Shown: positions 35,534 through 45,513, counted from the stretch's first letter. The stretch is 64,000 bases of DNA from an uncultured Desulfobacter sp. (GCF_963664415.1 NZ_OY761442.1:434001-498000); one strand, 5' to 3'. Program-made: numbers and translations. The notes: generated by a model not told the origin, from the sequence alone.

Positions 35534-36534
35534 TGGGAAAGTGTGACTCTTTTGTTGTTGAAACCGATGTTCACTATCCCACAGACATTAATCTGCTTTT
35601 TGATGCTATCAGGAAAACGATTCAGAGTGCCGCAGTTATATGCCAGAGCCTGGGAATGAGTATGTGGAGGCAATCAGAATATAATATCAGGACATTTAAA
35701 AAACTGTTTCGGCAAGCTCAGCGATTAAAACATTCCACTTCAAAAGATGAACAGAAAAAGACCAAAAGGGCTCAACTGATTGTTGAAGCCCACAGATTAT
35801 ATATCGAAGCTGCTGAACAATTCATTCAAAAGGCGAATTTGACCATTGAAACCATTGGCTCATCTAATCCGATATGCGTAGCGCAGATAAAAGAACTGAT
35901 AGAATATATCGACCATGCAATCCTGCAAGTGGATCTGATTCAGCGGCGTGTTATTCAGGGTGAAAAGATACCACATGCCGAAAAGGTCTTTTCTATTTTT
36001 GAACCCCATACGGAATGGATTTCAAAGGGGAAGGCCGGTGTCCCCCAGGAATTGGGTCTGCGGGTTTGCATTGTAGAGGATAAATATGGCCTCATACTGC
36101 ACCATCAAGTGATGGAGAAAGAAACCGATGATAAAGTAACCGTTCCCATTATTAATGCGGCTCAAAATAAATTTAACAACCTCAGGGGATGCAGCTTTGA
36201 TAAAGGCTTTTATAGTCCTGCTAATAAAAAGGAGCTGAAAGGGATGTTGGATATTTTGGTGCTCCCGAAAAAGGGAAAACGGAACAAAACTGAACTTGAA
36301 GAGGAAACAGCAGATGTTTTCATCCAGCACCGAAAAAAACACTCTGCAGTGGAATCAGCAATCAATGGTCTGGAAAACCATGGTTTAGACCGGTGTCCGG
36401 ATAGTGGCATCCTTGGATTTAAACGATATGTCAGTCTTTCGATTTTGGCAAGGAACCTCCAGATCATCGGGCACCATATACAACAAAAGGAATTGAAAAA
36501 GCTTCAACGGACAGAACGGCGCAAAGCCTCTTAA
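35533..36534 (+). CDS. ISNCY/IS1182-like transposase, second ORF (DDE core)
   Basis: 333 residues containing the catalytic core: first acidic residue in VVETDVHYPTDINLLFDAI, second in SFDKGFYSPANKKELKG, and Glu in KKHSAVESAINGLENHGLDR. It starts within the stop region of ORF 1, but the natural product is probably the frameshift fusion. The second half appears intact. Confidence 0.85.
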   Translation: MGKCDSFVVETDVHYPTDINLLFDAIRKTIQSAAVICQSLGMSMWRQSEYNIRTFKKLFRQAQRLKHSTSKDEQKKTKRAQLIVEAHRLYIEAAEQFIQKANLTIETIGSSNPICVAQIKELIEYIDHAILQVDLIQRRVIQGEKIPHAEKVFSIFEPHTEWISKGKAGVPQELGLRVCIVEDKYGLILHHQVMEKETDDKVTVPIINAAQNKFNNLRGCSFDKGFYSPANKKELKGMLDILVLPKKGKRNKTELEEETADVFIQHRKKHSAVESAINGLENHGLDRCPDSGILGFKRYVSLSILARNLQIIGHHIQQKELKKLQRTERRKAS

Positions 36535-36905
36535 ACCCGGCAATCACAAAGAAAAAGAGCACGACCAACAGTAGAGTTGCGTCCGAAATCAAGTAAATTT
36601 CAAAATGAACCGCTGAAATTAAAGTGACCACCACATTTTTTATCAGGAGGGGTAGGCGATGACGAAAATTTGACCAGCCTGCCGAGCCTCAATGAGTCAG
36701 ATATCAGGGTTTCCGTTCAGGCACTAAATAGATTGCAAAGACAGTTGTGGAAATCAAAAGCGTTATGTTATTGTTAAAGACGAGATCTATAGGATTCCAA
36801 TCATTTTGATCTCAACGCCTTAATAAAAATCGCATTGTCAATTGGCTTCATGCTTTCTTCTTTTGTGGATTTACATTAGACCTGTTGTTCAAATGCTGAA
36901 TTGAT
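36535..36905. other. Region right of the ISNCY-like element, no gene seen
   Basis: 370 bp with the right end of the element in its first 100 bp. GGAGGGGTAGGCGATG near 36644 looks like a ribosome site, but the following frame stops after a few codons. Probably decayed sequence. Confidence 0.4.
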
Positions 36906-37609
36906 ATGCCGAAAAAAACGATCGCAAAGATGCCACCCATGAAGTCCGTGAAAATTATGCGGGCCTTTTTCCCATCACTTCCCATTCAGGCGTTGATCCT
37001 GGCCGACGGCTGCAATCGCAGACTTCCAGGCATAAAAAAACATTTCACAAGATAGTATCAAAGACCATCATCGAACGAATTATCAGCGTGTTTTCGAGGC
37101 TTTTCCCCCAGGTGATTCTGGTGGTCAATGACCCAAAAGATTTTCTGGGTCCGGATGCGTTGGTTGTTACGGATATTGATCCGTCCCGGTGCGCCCTGGC
37201 AGGGCTTCACGCAGGTCTTTTTTACGCCGATTTTGATTGGAGTTATGTCACGGCCTGCGACACTCCCTTTGTCAGTGAGAAAATTATCCGGTATCTTTTG
37301 GCGCAGCGGGACCATGGCAAACAGATTATCATCCCCAAAACCAGGGACGGCCTTGAAATGTTGTGCGCGCTCTATCATAAATCATGCCTTCCAAGGATTG
37401 AAAATAACCTGGAAAAACAGATATTTATCATTAAAAAAAATTTAACCCCCCAAAACAGTATACAGATCCCGCCCCGTGCGCTGGAATCTCTGGACCCTGA
37501 CACGCGGTTTGCATTTAATATTAATACATTACAAGATATTGAAGCTGCCAGAAACTTGGTTATAACCCAGGGAGACCGCAAAGAAGGCAAAAACGCAGAT
37601 ATAGTTTAA
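36906..37609 (+). pseudogene. mobA: MobA-like molybdenum cofactor guanylyltransferase, frameshifted
   Basis: The first frame gives SLPIQALILADGCNRRLPGI (nucleotide-binding N-terminus, normally LAGG-S-RMG) and stops at a TAG near 37052. From an A7 run near 37036 the other frame continues KTIIERIISVFSRLFPQVIL then VVNDPKDF ... YVTACDTPFVSEKIIRYLLA, the MobA core with the substrate-metal motif CDTPF. A one-base change in the A run separates them. MobA adds GMP to molybdopterin. The glycine-rich loop is also atypical (ADGCNRR), suggesting real decay. Confidence 0.75.
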
Positions 37610-37776
37610 GAAAAAAGTCAAAACAGCATCTTCTGGGAATAAACCTGTCAATCCGGCCAAGGCAACCAAAGATCCCAATTCTGTTTTATACCCCCCTCCC
37701 GAAGAATTGTCTTTACAGATTTTAAATATTTTTTTTATATGAAAGTAGCAATAAGTTACTGGGTTACTTTCATAAT

Positions 37777-37832
37777 TTATTGTGGGCCGAAGCCCAGGCG
37801 TAGATAGACCAAGGACGGCCCATGGCCGTTAT
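37777..37832 (+). repeat. TGATA-loop hairpin repeat, copy C
   Basis: TTATTGTGGGCCGAAGCCC, then AGGCGTAGATAGACC and AAGGACGGCCCATGGCCGTT. Outer stem TGGGCCG/CGGCCCA, loop containing TAGATAGA. It lies 140 bp upstream of the lone receiver gene. Confidence 0.7.
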
Positions 37833-37971
37833 TGCATATATCCGTCTGCCAAAATGAGGGATTCCACTCATTGTCCGGCTATTCGCTTCAGTGCTAAATT
37901 TTATGCAACCTTTTTAAATAAAAGTCACAATAATTTGTTGTGTCACTTCAAAATTGGGGAAAGAGGCGCCT

Positions 37972-38361
37972 GTGGCAAACAATAATGGTATCAAAATTTT
38001 AATTGTTGATGATCATAAGGCTATACGCGAAGGTCTTAAGGTTATTTTACAACTGGAACCTGATTTTTTGGTCGTCGGAGAAGCCGAAGATGGAAAACAG
38101 GCGATAAATCTTGCACAGACGCTTACTCCGGATGTCATCATCATGGATATCGATTTAGGTGAAATGCATGGCATTGAGGTGACCGAACATATTCTTTCTC
38201 GTCAATCGGATATTTGCGTTATCGGCTTTTCCATGCATTCGGACCAGGACCTTGCCAGGGACATGTGCAAAGCCGGTGCAAAGGCATATTTAAGTAAGAA
38301 TGAATCTCCAGAGCAGCTGATCTTGGCAATACGCAACTGTGGGCCAATCCAAGGAAAATGA
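37972..38361 (+). CDS. Stand-alone response regulator receiver
   Basis: 129 residues from GTG at 37972, one CheY-like receiver (ILIVDDHKAIREGLKVILQL; phospho-acceptor D59 in IIMDIDLGEMHG; switch and K in GAKAYLSKNESPEQL). NarL-like receiver with no HTH output. It resembles the receivers at the ends of the two hybrid kinases at 46-52.7 kb, so it may join the same phosphorelays. GAGG upstream is weakly spaced. Confidence 0.88.
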   Translation: MANNNGIKILIVDDHKAIREGLKVILQLEPDFLVVGEAEDGKQAINLAQTLTPDVIIMDIDLGEMHGIEVTEHILSRQSDICVIGFSMHSDQDLARDMCKAGAKAYLSKNESPEQLILAIRNCGPIQGK

Positions 38362-38465
38362 ATATCGCCATAGACCCGACGGCGCTGGATACATAGCAGA
38401 TTAGCTTATCAAAATTCAGATAAAAATTTCAAGAAAAACAGGCAACCAGATAAGGAGAAAAGATA

Positions 38466-41159
38466 ATGGGGACGAATAAAGGCAATCCCGGCGCTTTTAA
38501 CGCAGTGGATTTTATGGATGAGATCCGGATCAAGGATCAAACTTTTTTATTTTATGACCTTCATTTACTGGATTCAAAGGCCGGGACTCCGCTTGCCCGG
38601 CTGCCGTTTTCCATACGGGTTCTGGTGGAAAATCTTTTAAGGAAATTAAGGGATAGCGCGGCAACGCCTGGCGATGTGCTGGCAGCCGCCCAATGGCAGC
38701 CCAGATATGAGGATTCCGTTGAAATCCCATTTTATCCGGCACGGGTGCTGATGCAGGATTTTACCGGCGTGCCTGCAGTTGTGGACCTTGCAGCCATGCG
38801 CGATGCCATGGCTGCATCCGGAAAGGACCCTGCACTTGTCAATCCACTGATTCCGGTGGAGTTGATTGTGGATCATTCCGTACAATTGGATTTCAGCGGC
38901 ACCCAGACCTGTCGGGAAAAGAACGTGGAAAAAGAATATGAGCGAAATGGGGAACGCTACCGTCTTTTAAAATGGGCCCAAAAGAGCTTTGATAATTTCC
39001 GGGTGGTCCCGCCCAACTCTGGGATCTGTCATCAGGTCAACCTTGAGTATTTAGGACGAGGCGCCATGCGGACAAAGACCGATACCCATGATCTGCTGTA
39101 TGCCGACACCCTGGTGGGAACCGATTCCCATACTACCATGATTAACAGCATTGGTGTGCTTGGTTGGGGCGTCGGCGGTATAGAAGCTGAAGCGGTTATG
39201 CTGGGCCAACCTTATTTTATGCCGCTTCCCGAAGTCATCGGTGTGGAACTGGTCGGAAAACTTCAACCCGGTGTTACTGCCACAGATATGGTATTGACTG
39301 TCACCAATCGTCTGCGGCAGATGAATGTGGTGGAAAAATTTGTGGAATTTTACGGCCCAGGGTTAAAACACCTCAAGGTGCCTGACCGGGCCACCATCGC
39401 CAATATGTCTCCGGAATATGGGGCCACCATGGGTTTTTTCCCCATAGATGAGCAGACCATTGACTACTTTAAGATAACCAATCGGGAGGAACAGGGGCAA
39501 ATCGTTGAGGCATGGGCCAAAGCCTGTGGCCTTTTCAGACGTGATGACGATGTACCTGAATTCAGCGATACCCTCACAATTGATTTGGCTGAAATTGTTC
39601 CCTGTCTTGCAGGGCCGGCAAGGCCCCAGGATCTGGTAAAACTCAGCGATCTTGAAACCGTGTTTTCAGGGCTTTTAGGCACTTCAGTCCCTGAAAAAAA
39701 ACAGGTTGACATCCGCCTTAACGATGTTCCGGCCGAAATCGGAGACGGCAGTGTGGTTATTGCTGCCATCACATCTTGTACCAACACGTCAAATCCATAT
39801 GTCCTCATGGGCGCTGGATTGCTGGCCAGAAATGCCGTTAAAAAAGGTGTGTTTCCCCAACCCCATGTCAAGACCTCATTTGCTCCGGGTTCCAAGGTGG
39901 TAGTGGACTATCTGTCCGATGCCGGCCTGATGCCTTATTTGGAAGGCTTGGGGTTTCATGTGGCCGCCTTCGGGTGTACTACCTGTATCGGCAACAGCGG
40001 GCCTTTACATCCGGAAATTGAAAAACAGATCAAAGAAAAGGATCTTGCCGTGGCAGCTGTATTGTCCGGGAACCGCAATTTTGAAGCCCGCATTCACCAG
40101 TTGACCAAGGCAAATTTTCTGGCATCGCCCATGCTGGTGGTGGCATTTGCCCTCTGCGGGCGGGTGGATGTGGATTTGGCTCATGATCATGTGGCCCTGG
40201 ATCCTAATGGTGAGCCGGTCTACTTGAAGGATATTTGGCCCGGGGACGATGAAATAGAGCTTCTGGTTCGCAGATATGTAAAAAAAGAGGATTTTCAGAA
40301 TCAATACGAACAGATCTATCACGGGGATCAATTTTGGAAAGCGCTTGATATCACCCAGTCGGTCACCTTCAACTGGGACCCCGAATCCACTTATATTCGT
40401 AATCCTCCATATTTTGACGGCTTCTCACTGAGCCCCACCCCGCCGGAAGGCTTTGAATACGCCAGGGCGCTTATGGCTTTGGGAGATTCTGTGACCACAG
40501 ATCACATCTCTCCGGCCGGTGCTATTCCTGAACATTATCCTGCCGGGATTTACCTTAAAGAAAAAGGAATTGATGTGAATTCGTTTAATTCCTACGGCGC
40601 CAGGCGGGGAAACCACGAAGTGATGATGCGGGGCACCTTTGGAAATATCCGCATAAAAAATCAGATGGTCACTCCCAAGGAGGGCAGTTTTACCAGAAAA
40701 TTTCCCGAGGGGGATACCCAATTTGTTTTTGATGTGGCCAATGCCTACAGCAAGGAGCAGGTCCCGTTAATCGTGCTGGCCGGTAAGGAATACGGCACTG
40801 GATCTTCAAGGGACTGGGCTGCCAAAGGGTCTGCGTTGCTGGGTGTTCGTGCGGTTATTGCACGGTCCTACGAGCGTATCCACCGCAGCAACCTTGTGGG
40901 TATGGGTGTTCTGCCGCTTCAGTTTCTTGACCCAGACGGCTGGCAGGAACTGGAACTTGACGGATCTGAACTGTTTTCCATCAAAGGGATGTCTCAATTA
41001 GCCCCGCACAAGGAACTTGAAATTACGGCCCGGAAAGCAGACGGTAACAAAGTTACGTTCCAGACCATTGCCCGCCTGGATACGGACATTGATGTCGAGT
41101 ACATGATACACGGCGGCATTTTGCCATACGTTTTAAGAAAATTAATAAAAGAGGCCTGA
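38466..41159 (+). CDS. acnA: Aconitate hydratase (AcnA/IRP1 type)
   Basis: 897 residues, monomeric aconitase that interconverts citrate and isocitrate with a 4Fe-4S cluster. The cluster ligands are C438 (TSCTNTSNPYVL) and C504/C507 (GCTTCIGNSGPL). Active-site segments DSHTTMINSIGVLGWGVGGI, SRDWAAKGSALLGVRAVIA and the swivel domain GDSVTTDHISPAG are all intact. It is first in an operon with the 2-oxoacid oxidoreductase genes, 15 bp from korA, fitting the oxidative TCA cycle used by Desulfobacter-type acetate oxidisers. GGAG upstream of the ATG. Confidence 0.97.
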   Translation: MGTNKGNPGAFNAVDFMDEIRIKDQTFLFYDLHLLDSKAGTPLARLPFSIRVLVENLLRKLRDSAATPGDVLAAAQWQPRYEDSVEIPFYPARVLMQDFTGVPAVVDLAAMRDAMAASGKDPALVNPLIPVELIVDHSVQLDFSGTQTCREKNVEKEYERNGERYRLLKWAQKSFDNFRVVPPNSGICHQVNLEYLGRGAMRTKTDTHDLLYADTLVGTDSHTTMINSIGVLGWGVGGIEAEAVMLGQPYFMPLPEVIGVELVGKLQPGVTATDMVLTVTNRLRQMNVVEKFVEFYGPGLKHLKVPDRATIANMSPEYGATMGFFPIDEQTIDYFKITNREEQGQIVEAWAKACGLFRRDDDVPEFSDTLTIDLAEIVPCLAGPARPQDLVKLSDLETVFSGLLGTSVPEKKQVDIRLNDVPAEIGDGSVVIAAITSCTNTSNPYVLMGAGLLARNAVKKGVFPQPHVKTSFAPGSKVVVDYLSDAGLMPYLEGLGFHVAAFGCTTCIGNSGPLHPEIEKQIKEKDLAVAAVLSGNRNFEARIHQLTKANFLASPMLVVAFALCGRVDVDLAHDHVALDPNGEPVYLKDIWPGDDEIELLVRRYVKKEDFQNQYEQIYHGDQFWKALDITQSVTFNWDPESTYIRNPPYFDGFSLSPTPPEGFEYARALMALGDSVTTDHISPAGAIPEHYPAGIYLKEKGIDVNSFNSYGARRGNHEVMMRGTFGNIRIKNQMVTPKEGSFTRKFPEGDTQFVFDVANAYSKEQVPLIVLAGKEYGTGSSRDWAAKGSALLGVRAVIARSYERIHRSNLVGMGVLPLQFLDPDGWQELELDGSELFSIKGMSQLAPHKELEITARKADGNKVTFQTIARLDTDIDVEYMIHGGILPYVLRKLIKEA

Positions 41160-41174
41160 TAAGGAGACTTTATA

Positions 41175-42875
41175 ATGGATATCACCATACTAATCGGCGG
41201 AGCGGCCGGTCAAGGCATCCAGACCATCGGTGCCCTTTTGGCTGCTGCCTGTCGCAAAGCCGGATATTTTGCCATGGCCATCAACGATTTTGAATCCAGG
41301 GTTCGCGGCGGACACAGCTTCTTCCAGATCCGGATCAGTGACACCCCGGTTTATTCCCCTCAGGACACCGTGGACCTGTTGATAGCCCTGGACAAAAACA
41401 CCTGGCAGGTCCATCAGCAATCCCTTGGAGAAAAAGGTGTTGTGCTGGCTGATGAGGATTTTTCAACCACCGGTCAGGTCGTGCCCGTGGCATTTGAGCA
41501 ACTTGCCAAGGAGAGTGGATCAATCTTGTTTGTCAATACTGTGGCTGCTGCCGCCGGCCTTCGGGTACTGGGCGCGGGCCTGGATACGATCCAATCTACA
41601 ATTAAAGACCATTTCAGCACACTTAAACAGGCGTTGCTGGAAAAAAATTTGGATGCGGCCCAAAAAGGCTTTGAAAAAGTAGCAGATGTCTTTTTTGAAA
41701 AACAGCCCCTGGCAGATCCGTCCGTTCCCAAGGGCAATCTTATTTCCTGTGCCAAGGCCATCGCTTTAGGAGCGGTTTCAGCCGACTGCCGGGTGGGGGC
41801 ATTTTATCCCATGAGTCCTGCCACAGGCATCATGCTGCATTTGACTGAATTGAGCAAGCATTTGGATCTGGTGGTAGAGCAGGCCGAAGATGAAATTGCA
41901 GCAGCCAACATCGTGATCGGTGCTTCTTTTGCAGGAGCCCGGGCCATGACGGCAACCTCCGGGGGTGGGTTCTGCCTGATGACCGAAGCCCTGGGGCTTG
42001 CCAGTATGACCGAAACGCCCATGGTGATTGTCAATGCCATGCGCCCCGGGCCATCCACCGGTCTTCCCACACGAACCGCACAGGGCGATTTGCGGTTTGC
42101 TATCCACGCGTCCCATGATGATTTTCCAAGATTTGTATTTGCGCCGGGAACACCGGAACAGGCGTTTGAACAGACTCGCAAGGCGTTTCATCTCTCCGAA
42201 AAATATCAGGTGCCTGCCATTATTTTGGTTGATCAGTACTTGATGGATGCACTGTTTCTGATGGAAAAACCGTTCTCAATTGATAAGCATGTGGAACATT
42301 TTATCGTTACGGATGACGATATGCCGGATCCCAAAAATTACGAACGGTTTGCCTTCACGGATTCAGGCGTATCACCCCGGGCGCTGCCATGCAGGGGAAA
42401 CGCCCTTGTAAAAGTGTCCAGCGATGAACACCGGCCAGACGGGCATATTACCGAAGATATCGCCATTCGAAACGCCATGATAGAAAAGCGGCATGCCAAA
42501 CTTCCTGCCATGATTGATGAACTGGATTCTCCAGAGGCTGTTTGTCTGGATGCGCGCACCATTTTAATCGGATGGGGGTCCAGTTCCGGTGCTATAAAAG
42601 AGGCCACAGAACGTATGCGCGATAAAGGTGTGGATGTAGGTTGCCTGCTTTTCTCCCAGATATGGCCGTTCCCTGTAGCAGCTGTCGAAAAAGTATTGAA
42701 CAATGAGCCGGACAGGCAATATATCTGTGTCGAAATGAATGCCGGGGCTCAGTTTGCGGGGATTTTAAAGGAATACATGAATATCGATTTTTCTGGATAT
42801 GTACTTAAGTATGACGGCAGGCCGTTTACAGCCGGCTTTATAGTAGATGCACTCAAAGAAAAGGAGCTTGCCTGA
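41175..42875 (+). CDS. korA: 2-oxoacid:ferredoxin oxidoreductase, fused gamma-alpha subunit (KorA-like)
   Basis: 566 residues. The N-terminal 190 residues are the gamma domain (ILIGGAAGQGIQTIGALLAA, SRVRGGHSFFQIRIS). The rest is the alpha pyrimidine-binding domain (GAVSADCRVGAFYPMSPATG, VEQAEDEIAAANIVIGASFA, MTATSGGGFCLMTEALGLAS). With KorB it decarboxylates a 2-oxoacid to acyl-CoA with reduction of ferredoxin. Position after aconitase favours 2-oxoglutarate as substrate (inference). GGAG precedes the ATG. Confidence 0.93.
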   Translation: MDITILIGGAAGQGIQTIGALLAAACRKAGYFAMAINDFESRVRGGHSFFQIRISDTPVYSPQDTVDLLIALDKNTWQVHQQSLGEKGVVLADEDFSTTGQVVPVAFEQLAKESGSILFVNTVAAAAGLRVLGAGLDTIQSTIKDHFSTLKQALLEKNLDAAQKGFEKVADVFFEKQPLADPSVPKGNLISCAKAIALGAVSADCRVGAFYPMSPATGIMLHLTELSKHLDLVVEQAEDEIAAANIVIGASFAGARAMTATSGGGFCLMTEALGLASMTETPMVIVNAMRPGPSTGLPTRTAQGDLRFAIHASHDDFPRFVFAPGTPEQAFEQTRKAFHLSEKYQVPAIILVDQYLMDALFLMEKPFSIDKHVEHFIVTDDDMPDPKNYERFAFTDSGVSPRALPCRGNALVKVSSDEHRPDGHITEDIAIRNAMIEKRHAKLPAMIDELDSPEAVCLDARTILIGWGSSSGAIKEATERMRDKGVDVGCLLFSQIWPFPVAAVEKVLNNEPDRQYICVEMNAGAQFAGILKEYMNIDFSGYVLKYDGRPFTAGFIVDALKEKELA

Positions 42876-42876
42876 G

Positions 42877-43737
42877 ATGCTAGATAAAAAACTTTATGAA
42901 TCTGCGTACAAAAACCAGTGGTGCCCGGGATGCGGCAATTTTGGCATCCTTGAAGCCATGAAAGATGCCTTAACCAAACTCAATATTCCGCCAGAAAAAC
43001 TACTCATCGTCTCCGGCATTGGCCAGGCCGCCAAGACACCTCATTTTTTAAAATGCAATTTTCTGCACGGCATCCATGGCCGGGCGCTCTCCCTGGCGCT
43101 GGGGGCAAAGATCGCCAATCAGGATTTAAATATTCTGGTTAATTCAGGGGACGGAGACTGTTACGGTGAAGGCGGGAATCATTTTATCCATGCGATACGC
43201 CGGAACGCGGACATGACGCTTTTAATACATAACAACCGGATTTACGGACTGACCAAGGGGCAAGCCTCTCCGACATCCGCTCGGGGAATGATCACACCCA
43301 CGCAGCCTGCCGGTGTGATATTAGAACCCTTAAACGGTCCGGCTCTGGCCCTGACCATGGGGGCCGGGTTTGTGGCACGGGGGTTTTCAGGAAATGTAAA
43401 GCATTTAAGCGGCCTGATTCAAGCGGCAGTCGCATACAAGGGATTCAGCGTAATCGATATTTTCCAGCCCTGCGTTACTTTTAACCGGGTCAATACCGCC
43501 CAATGGTACAAGGACCGGATTTATGAACTGGATAATACCGATAGTCAGGATGATTTTCACGCGGCCATGAAACTGGCCTTTGAAACAGGGGACCGGATAC
43601 CTGTCGGCATTTTGTATGCCAGTCAAAAACAAGAGTTTATCTCTCAAATCAAAGTTCTGGAAAAAGGCCCGCTCATTGACAGGCATTATGATCCGGACCG
43701 GTTGGTAAAAGAGGCTCAGGAATATGTTTCGCTTTAG
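42877..43737 (+). CDS. korB: 2-oxoacid:ferredoxin oxidoreductase beta subunit (KorB-like)
   Basis: 286 residues from the ATG at 42877, one base after the korA stop, with AAGGAG upstream. TPP-binding beta subunit: WCPGCGNFGILEAMKDAL at the N-terminus, then the TPP motif VNSGDGDCYGEGGNHFIHAI followed by LLIHNNRIYGLTKGQASPTS. No ferredoxin domain, so a separate ferredoxin must take the electrons. Part of the acn-korA-korB-bfr operon. Confidence 0.94.
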   Translation: MLDKKLYESAYKNQWCPGCGNFGILEAMKDALTKLNIPPEKLLIVSGIGQAAKTPHFLKCNFLHGIHGRALSLALGAKIANQDLNILVNSGDGDCYGEGGNHFIHAIRRNADMTLLIHNNRIYGLTKGQASPTSARGMITPTQPAGVILEPLNGPALALTMGAGFVARGFSGNVKHLSGLIQAAVAYKGFSVIDIFQPCVTFNRVNTAQWYKDRIYELDNTDSQDDFHAAMKLAFETGDRIPVGILYASQKQEFISQIKVLEKGPLIDRHYDPDRLVKEAQEYVSL

Positions 43738-43758
43738 AAAAACGGAAAGGAAAATACA

Positions 43759-44298
43759 ATGGCAAATCCAACGAAAGAAGAGAAACGAAACAATGTGATC
43801 CGTGTGTTGAACCAGGCAAGGGCCATGGAACTTCAGGCCATCAGTCAGTACATGAATCAGCATTACAACCTTGACGATATGGACTTCGGGGAACTGGCAG
43901 GAAAAGTCAAGCTCATCGCCATTGACGAAATGCGGCATGCAGAGATGTTTGCCGAACGGATTAAGGAGCTTGGCGGAGAGCCGACTTCCGATCTGGCCGA
44001 CAGCGTCACCAAAGGACAGAACGTAAACAGCATCTTTCCATTTGATTCAGACCTGGAAGATGACACCATTGAGGCCTATAACGGGTTTTTAGAGGTATGT
44101 CGGCAAAACGGCGACAGCATTACCGTGAAAATTTTTGAGACTATTATTGATGAAGAGCAGATTCATCTGAACTATTTTGACAATATTGCCGGCCATATTG
44201 AAAATTTGGGGGACGCTTACCTGGCCAGAATTGCCGGAACCCCATCTGCCACCGGCCTGGGGACCAACGGATTCGCCGTTTCCGGCGAACAGGCATAG
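43759..44298 (+). CDS. bfr: Bacterioferritin
   Basis: 179 residues, ferritin-like four-helix bundle. Diiron ligands: Glu in ARAMELQAISQYMNQHY, ExxH in AIDEMRHAEMFAERI, Glu in LEVCRQNGDSITVKIFETII, and Glu/His in DEEQIHLNYFDNI. Resembles the bacterioferritins of sulfate reducers, which store iron and remove oxygen species. Co-located with the Fe-S enzymes upstream (21-bp gap) and followed by a strong terminator, so it is probably the last gene of the acn-kor operon. Confidence 0.93.
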   Translation: MANPTKEEKRNNVIRVLNQARAMELQAISQYMNQHYNLDDMDFGELAGKVKLIAIDEMRHAEMFAERIKELGGEPTSDLADSVTKGQNVNSIFPFDSDLEDDTIEAYNGFLEVCRQNGDSITVKIFETIIDEEQIHLNYFDNIAGHIENLGDAYLARIAGTPSATGLGTNGFAVSGEQA

Positions 44299-44308
44299 CA
44301 GACAACCT

Positions 44309-44349
44309 GGGGTGGCTGTAGATAGCAAAGGACACCACCCCGTTTTTTT
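44309..44349 (+). terminator. Rho-independent terminator after bfr
   Basis: GGGGTGG (44309-44315) pairs with CCACCCC (44335-44341), followed by G and seven Ts. It ends the acn-korAB-bfr operon. Confidence 0.85.
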
Positions 44350-44482
44350 CGGGCCGGAGAAAAATAATCTTTGATAAATCATAAGAATTTATTTGGTATA
44401 TTTAAGCGGGCATGGTATATCAATAAGTACTGGGCATGACGTGCTTGCTTTTCCATAACCTCTTTAAAATTCAAGGTTTTTC

Positions 44483-45148
44483 ATGGGCTCTAAAAGAAAA
44501 AAAATTGTGATAGCTGAAGATAATACCCTGTTGCGTGAAGGGCTGTGCCTGATGATCGATTCGGATCCGGATCTTGAAGTGGTGGCCCAGGCAGAAGACG
44601 GGTTTTCCGCCATTCAAACCACCCTTTCTCTCAAAGAGCCCCCGGACTTGGTTATGATGGATCTGTCCATGCCTAAAATGGACGGGGTTTCCGCCATCAA
44701 AGAGATCAAACGCCAGATGCCGGATTCCAAAATCATGGCTTTGACAATTCACGATTCCGATGAATTTATTTTGGAGTGTTTTGATGCCGGGGCATCAGGC
44801 TACTGCCTGAAGGATTCATCCCAGGATGAGTTATTAAAAGCCATCCATGTGGTTCTCTCAGGAAAAACCTATATCAGCCCAGGAATTGCCGGCACTGTCA
44901 TGGAAGGTTTTCTGGACGGCCGCAGGAAACTTAAAAGCAAAACAGCATGGGGCAGCCTGACCCAGCGGGAGCGTGAAGTCCTCAAACTGGTGGCTGAAGG
45001 ATATACCAGCAAAGAGATGGCTAATTTTCTATGCATCAGCCCCAAAACAGTGGAGCGCCACCGTTCCAACATTATGAACAAGCTGGATTTGCACAATGTC
45101 TCCGAGTTGACTTCCTATGCCATTGAAAAGAATCTGGTCGGAAATTAG
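44483..45148 (+). CDS. NarL/FixJ-family response regulator
   Basis: 221 residues. Receiver (IVIAEDNTLLREGLCLMIDS, phospho-acceptor D60 in MMDLSMPKMDG, K in YCLKDSSQDELL) and a C-terminal LuxR-type HTH (LTQREREVLKLVAEGYTSKE ... ISPKTVERHRSNIMNKLDLH). The only regulator in this signalling island with a DNA-binding output, so it may be the terminal output for the hybrid kinases downstream. Those kinases are NarX-like (HisKA_3), the usual partners of NarL-type regulators. Confidence 0.94.
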   Translation: MGSKRKKIVIAEDNTLLREGLCLMIDSDPDLEVVAQAEDGFSAIQTTLSLKEPPDLVMMDLSMPKMDGVSAIKEIKRQMPDSKIMALTIHDSDEFILECFDAGASGYCLKDSSQDELLKAIHVVLSGKTYISPGIAGTVMEGFLDGRRKLKSKTAWGSLTQREREVLKLVAEGYTSKEMANFLCISPKTVERHRSNIMNKLDLHNVSELTSYAIEKNLVGN

Positions 45149-45513
45149 TTTTTACTCAACCGTTTCGCCTTGAACGTTTTTTAAATCAGATAGATTCATA
45201 ATCTGTGCCTTCAAAATTCCAGGCCGTGCCTGTATCTTTATTTCCACCCGAAATACCGGTTCTGTAGATTGAAATGGGTAAATTCCCCCATATAAAATCA
45301 AAATTATTTATACTAATGTATATCGATCCGGCTAATCCTTATAGCTTCTTTAAAAAATAGTCAATTTTGTTCGAGTGCAAAAGGGGCCAAAGTTTTAACC
45401 GGATTAATGTATGAATATTTTGCGGATTAAAATCTTTGACGAAAGAAAAAAATCGGACAAAATATGCTATTTTTTTTGCGTGAGCTATGTAACCTGTAAA
45501 AAGGGGGTGGGCA
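45149..45513. other. Intergenic region upstream of the kinase pair
   Basis: 365 bp, AT-rich, no gene. It likely holds the promoter for the pseudokinase-hybrid kinase operon. GGGTAAATTCCCC near 45271 is a short palindrome. A minus-strand 71-codon frame (45339-45554) is not convincing. Confidence 0.4.

Larger units (their letters stand above)
34860..36640 (+). mobile_element. ISNCY/IS1182-like insertion sequence (approximate limits)
   Basis: Contains two overlapping transposase ORFs. Possible inverted ends: TTTTTCAGGGGGATGACGCT near 34885 and, inverted, sequence around 36600-36630 (reverse TTTCAGCGGTTCATTTTGAA); these match only partly. It replaced the 5' part of the GH13 gene on its left side. 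Limits are not precise. Confidence 0.5.

Noticed and set aside
43405..43938. 177-codon minus-strand ORF across korB and bfr
   Set aside because: Antisense to two conserved genes; no domain or ribosome site.
38466..44298. Unusual metabolic cluster in acn-korA-korB-bfr
   Set aside because: All genes are intact and the grouping fits the known oxidative TCA route of Desulfobacter-like organisms; ordinary, not novel.
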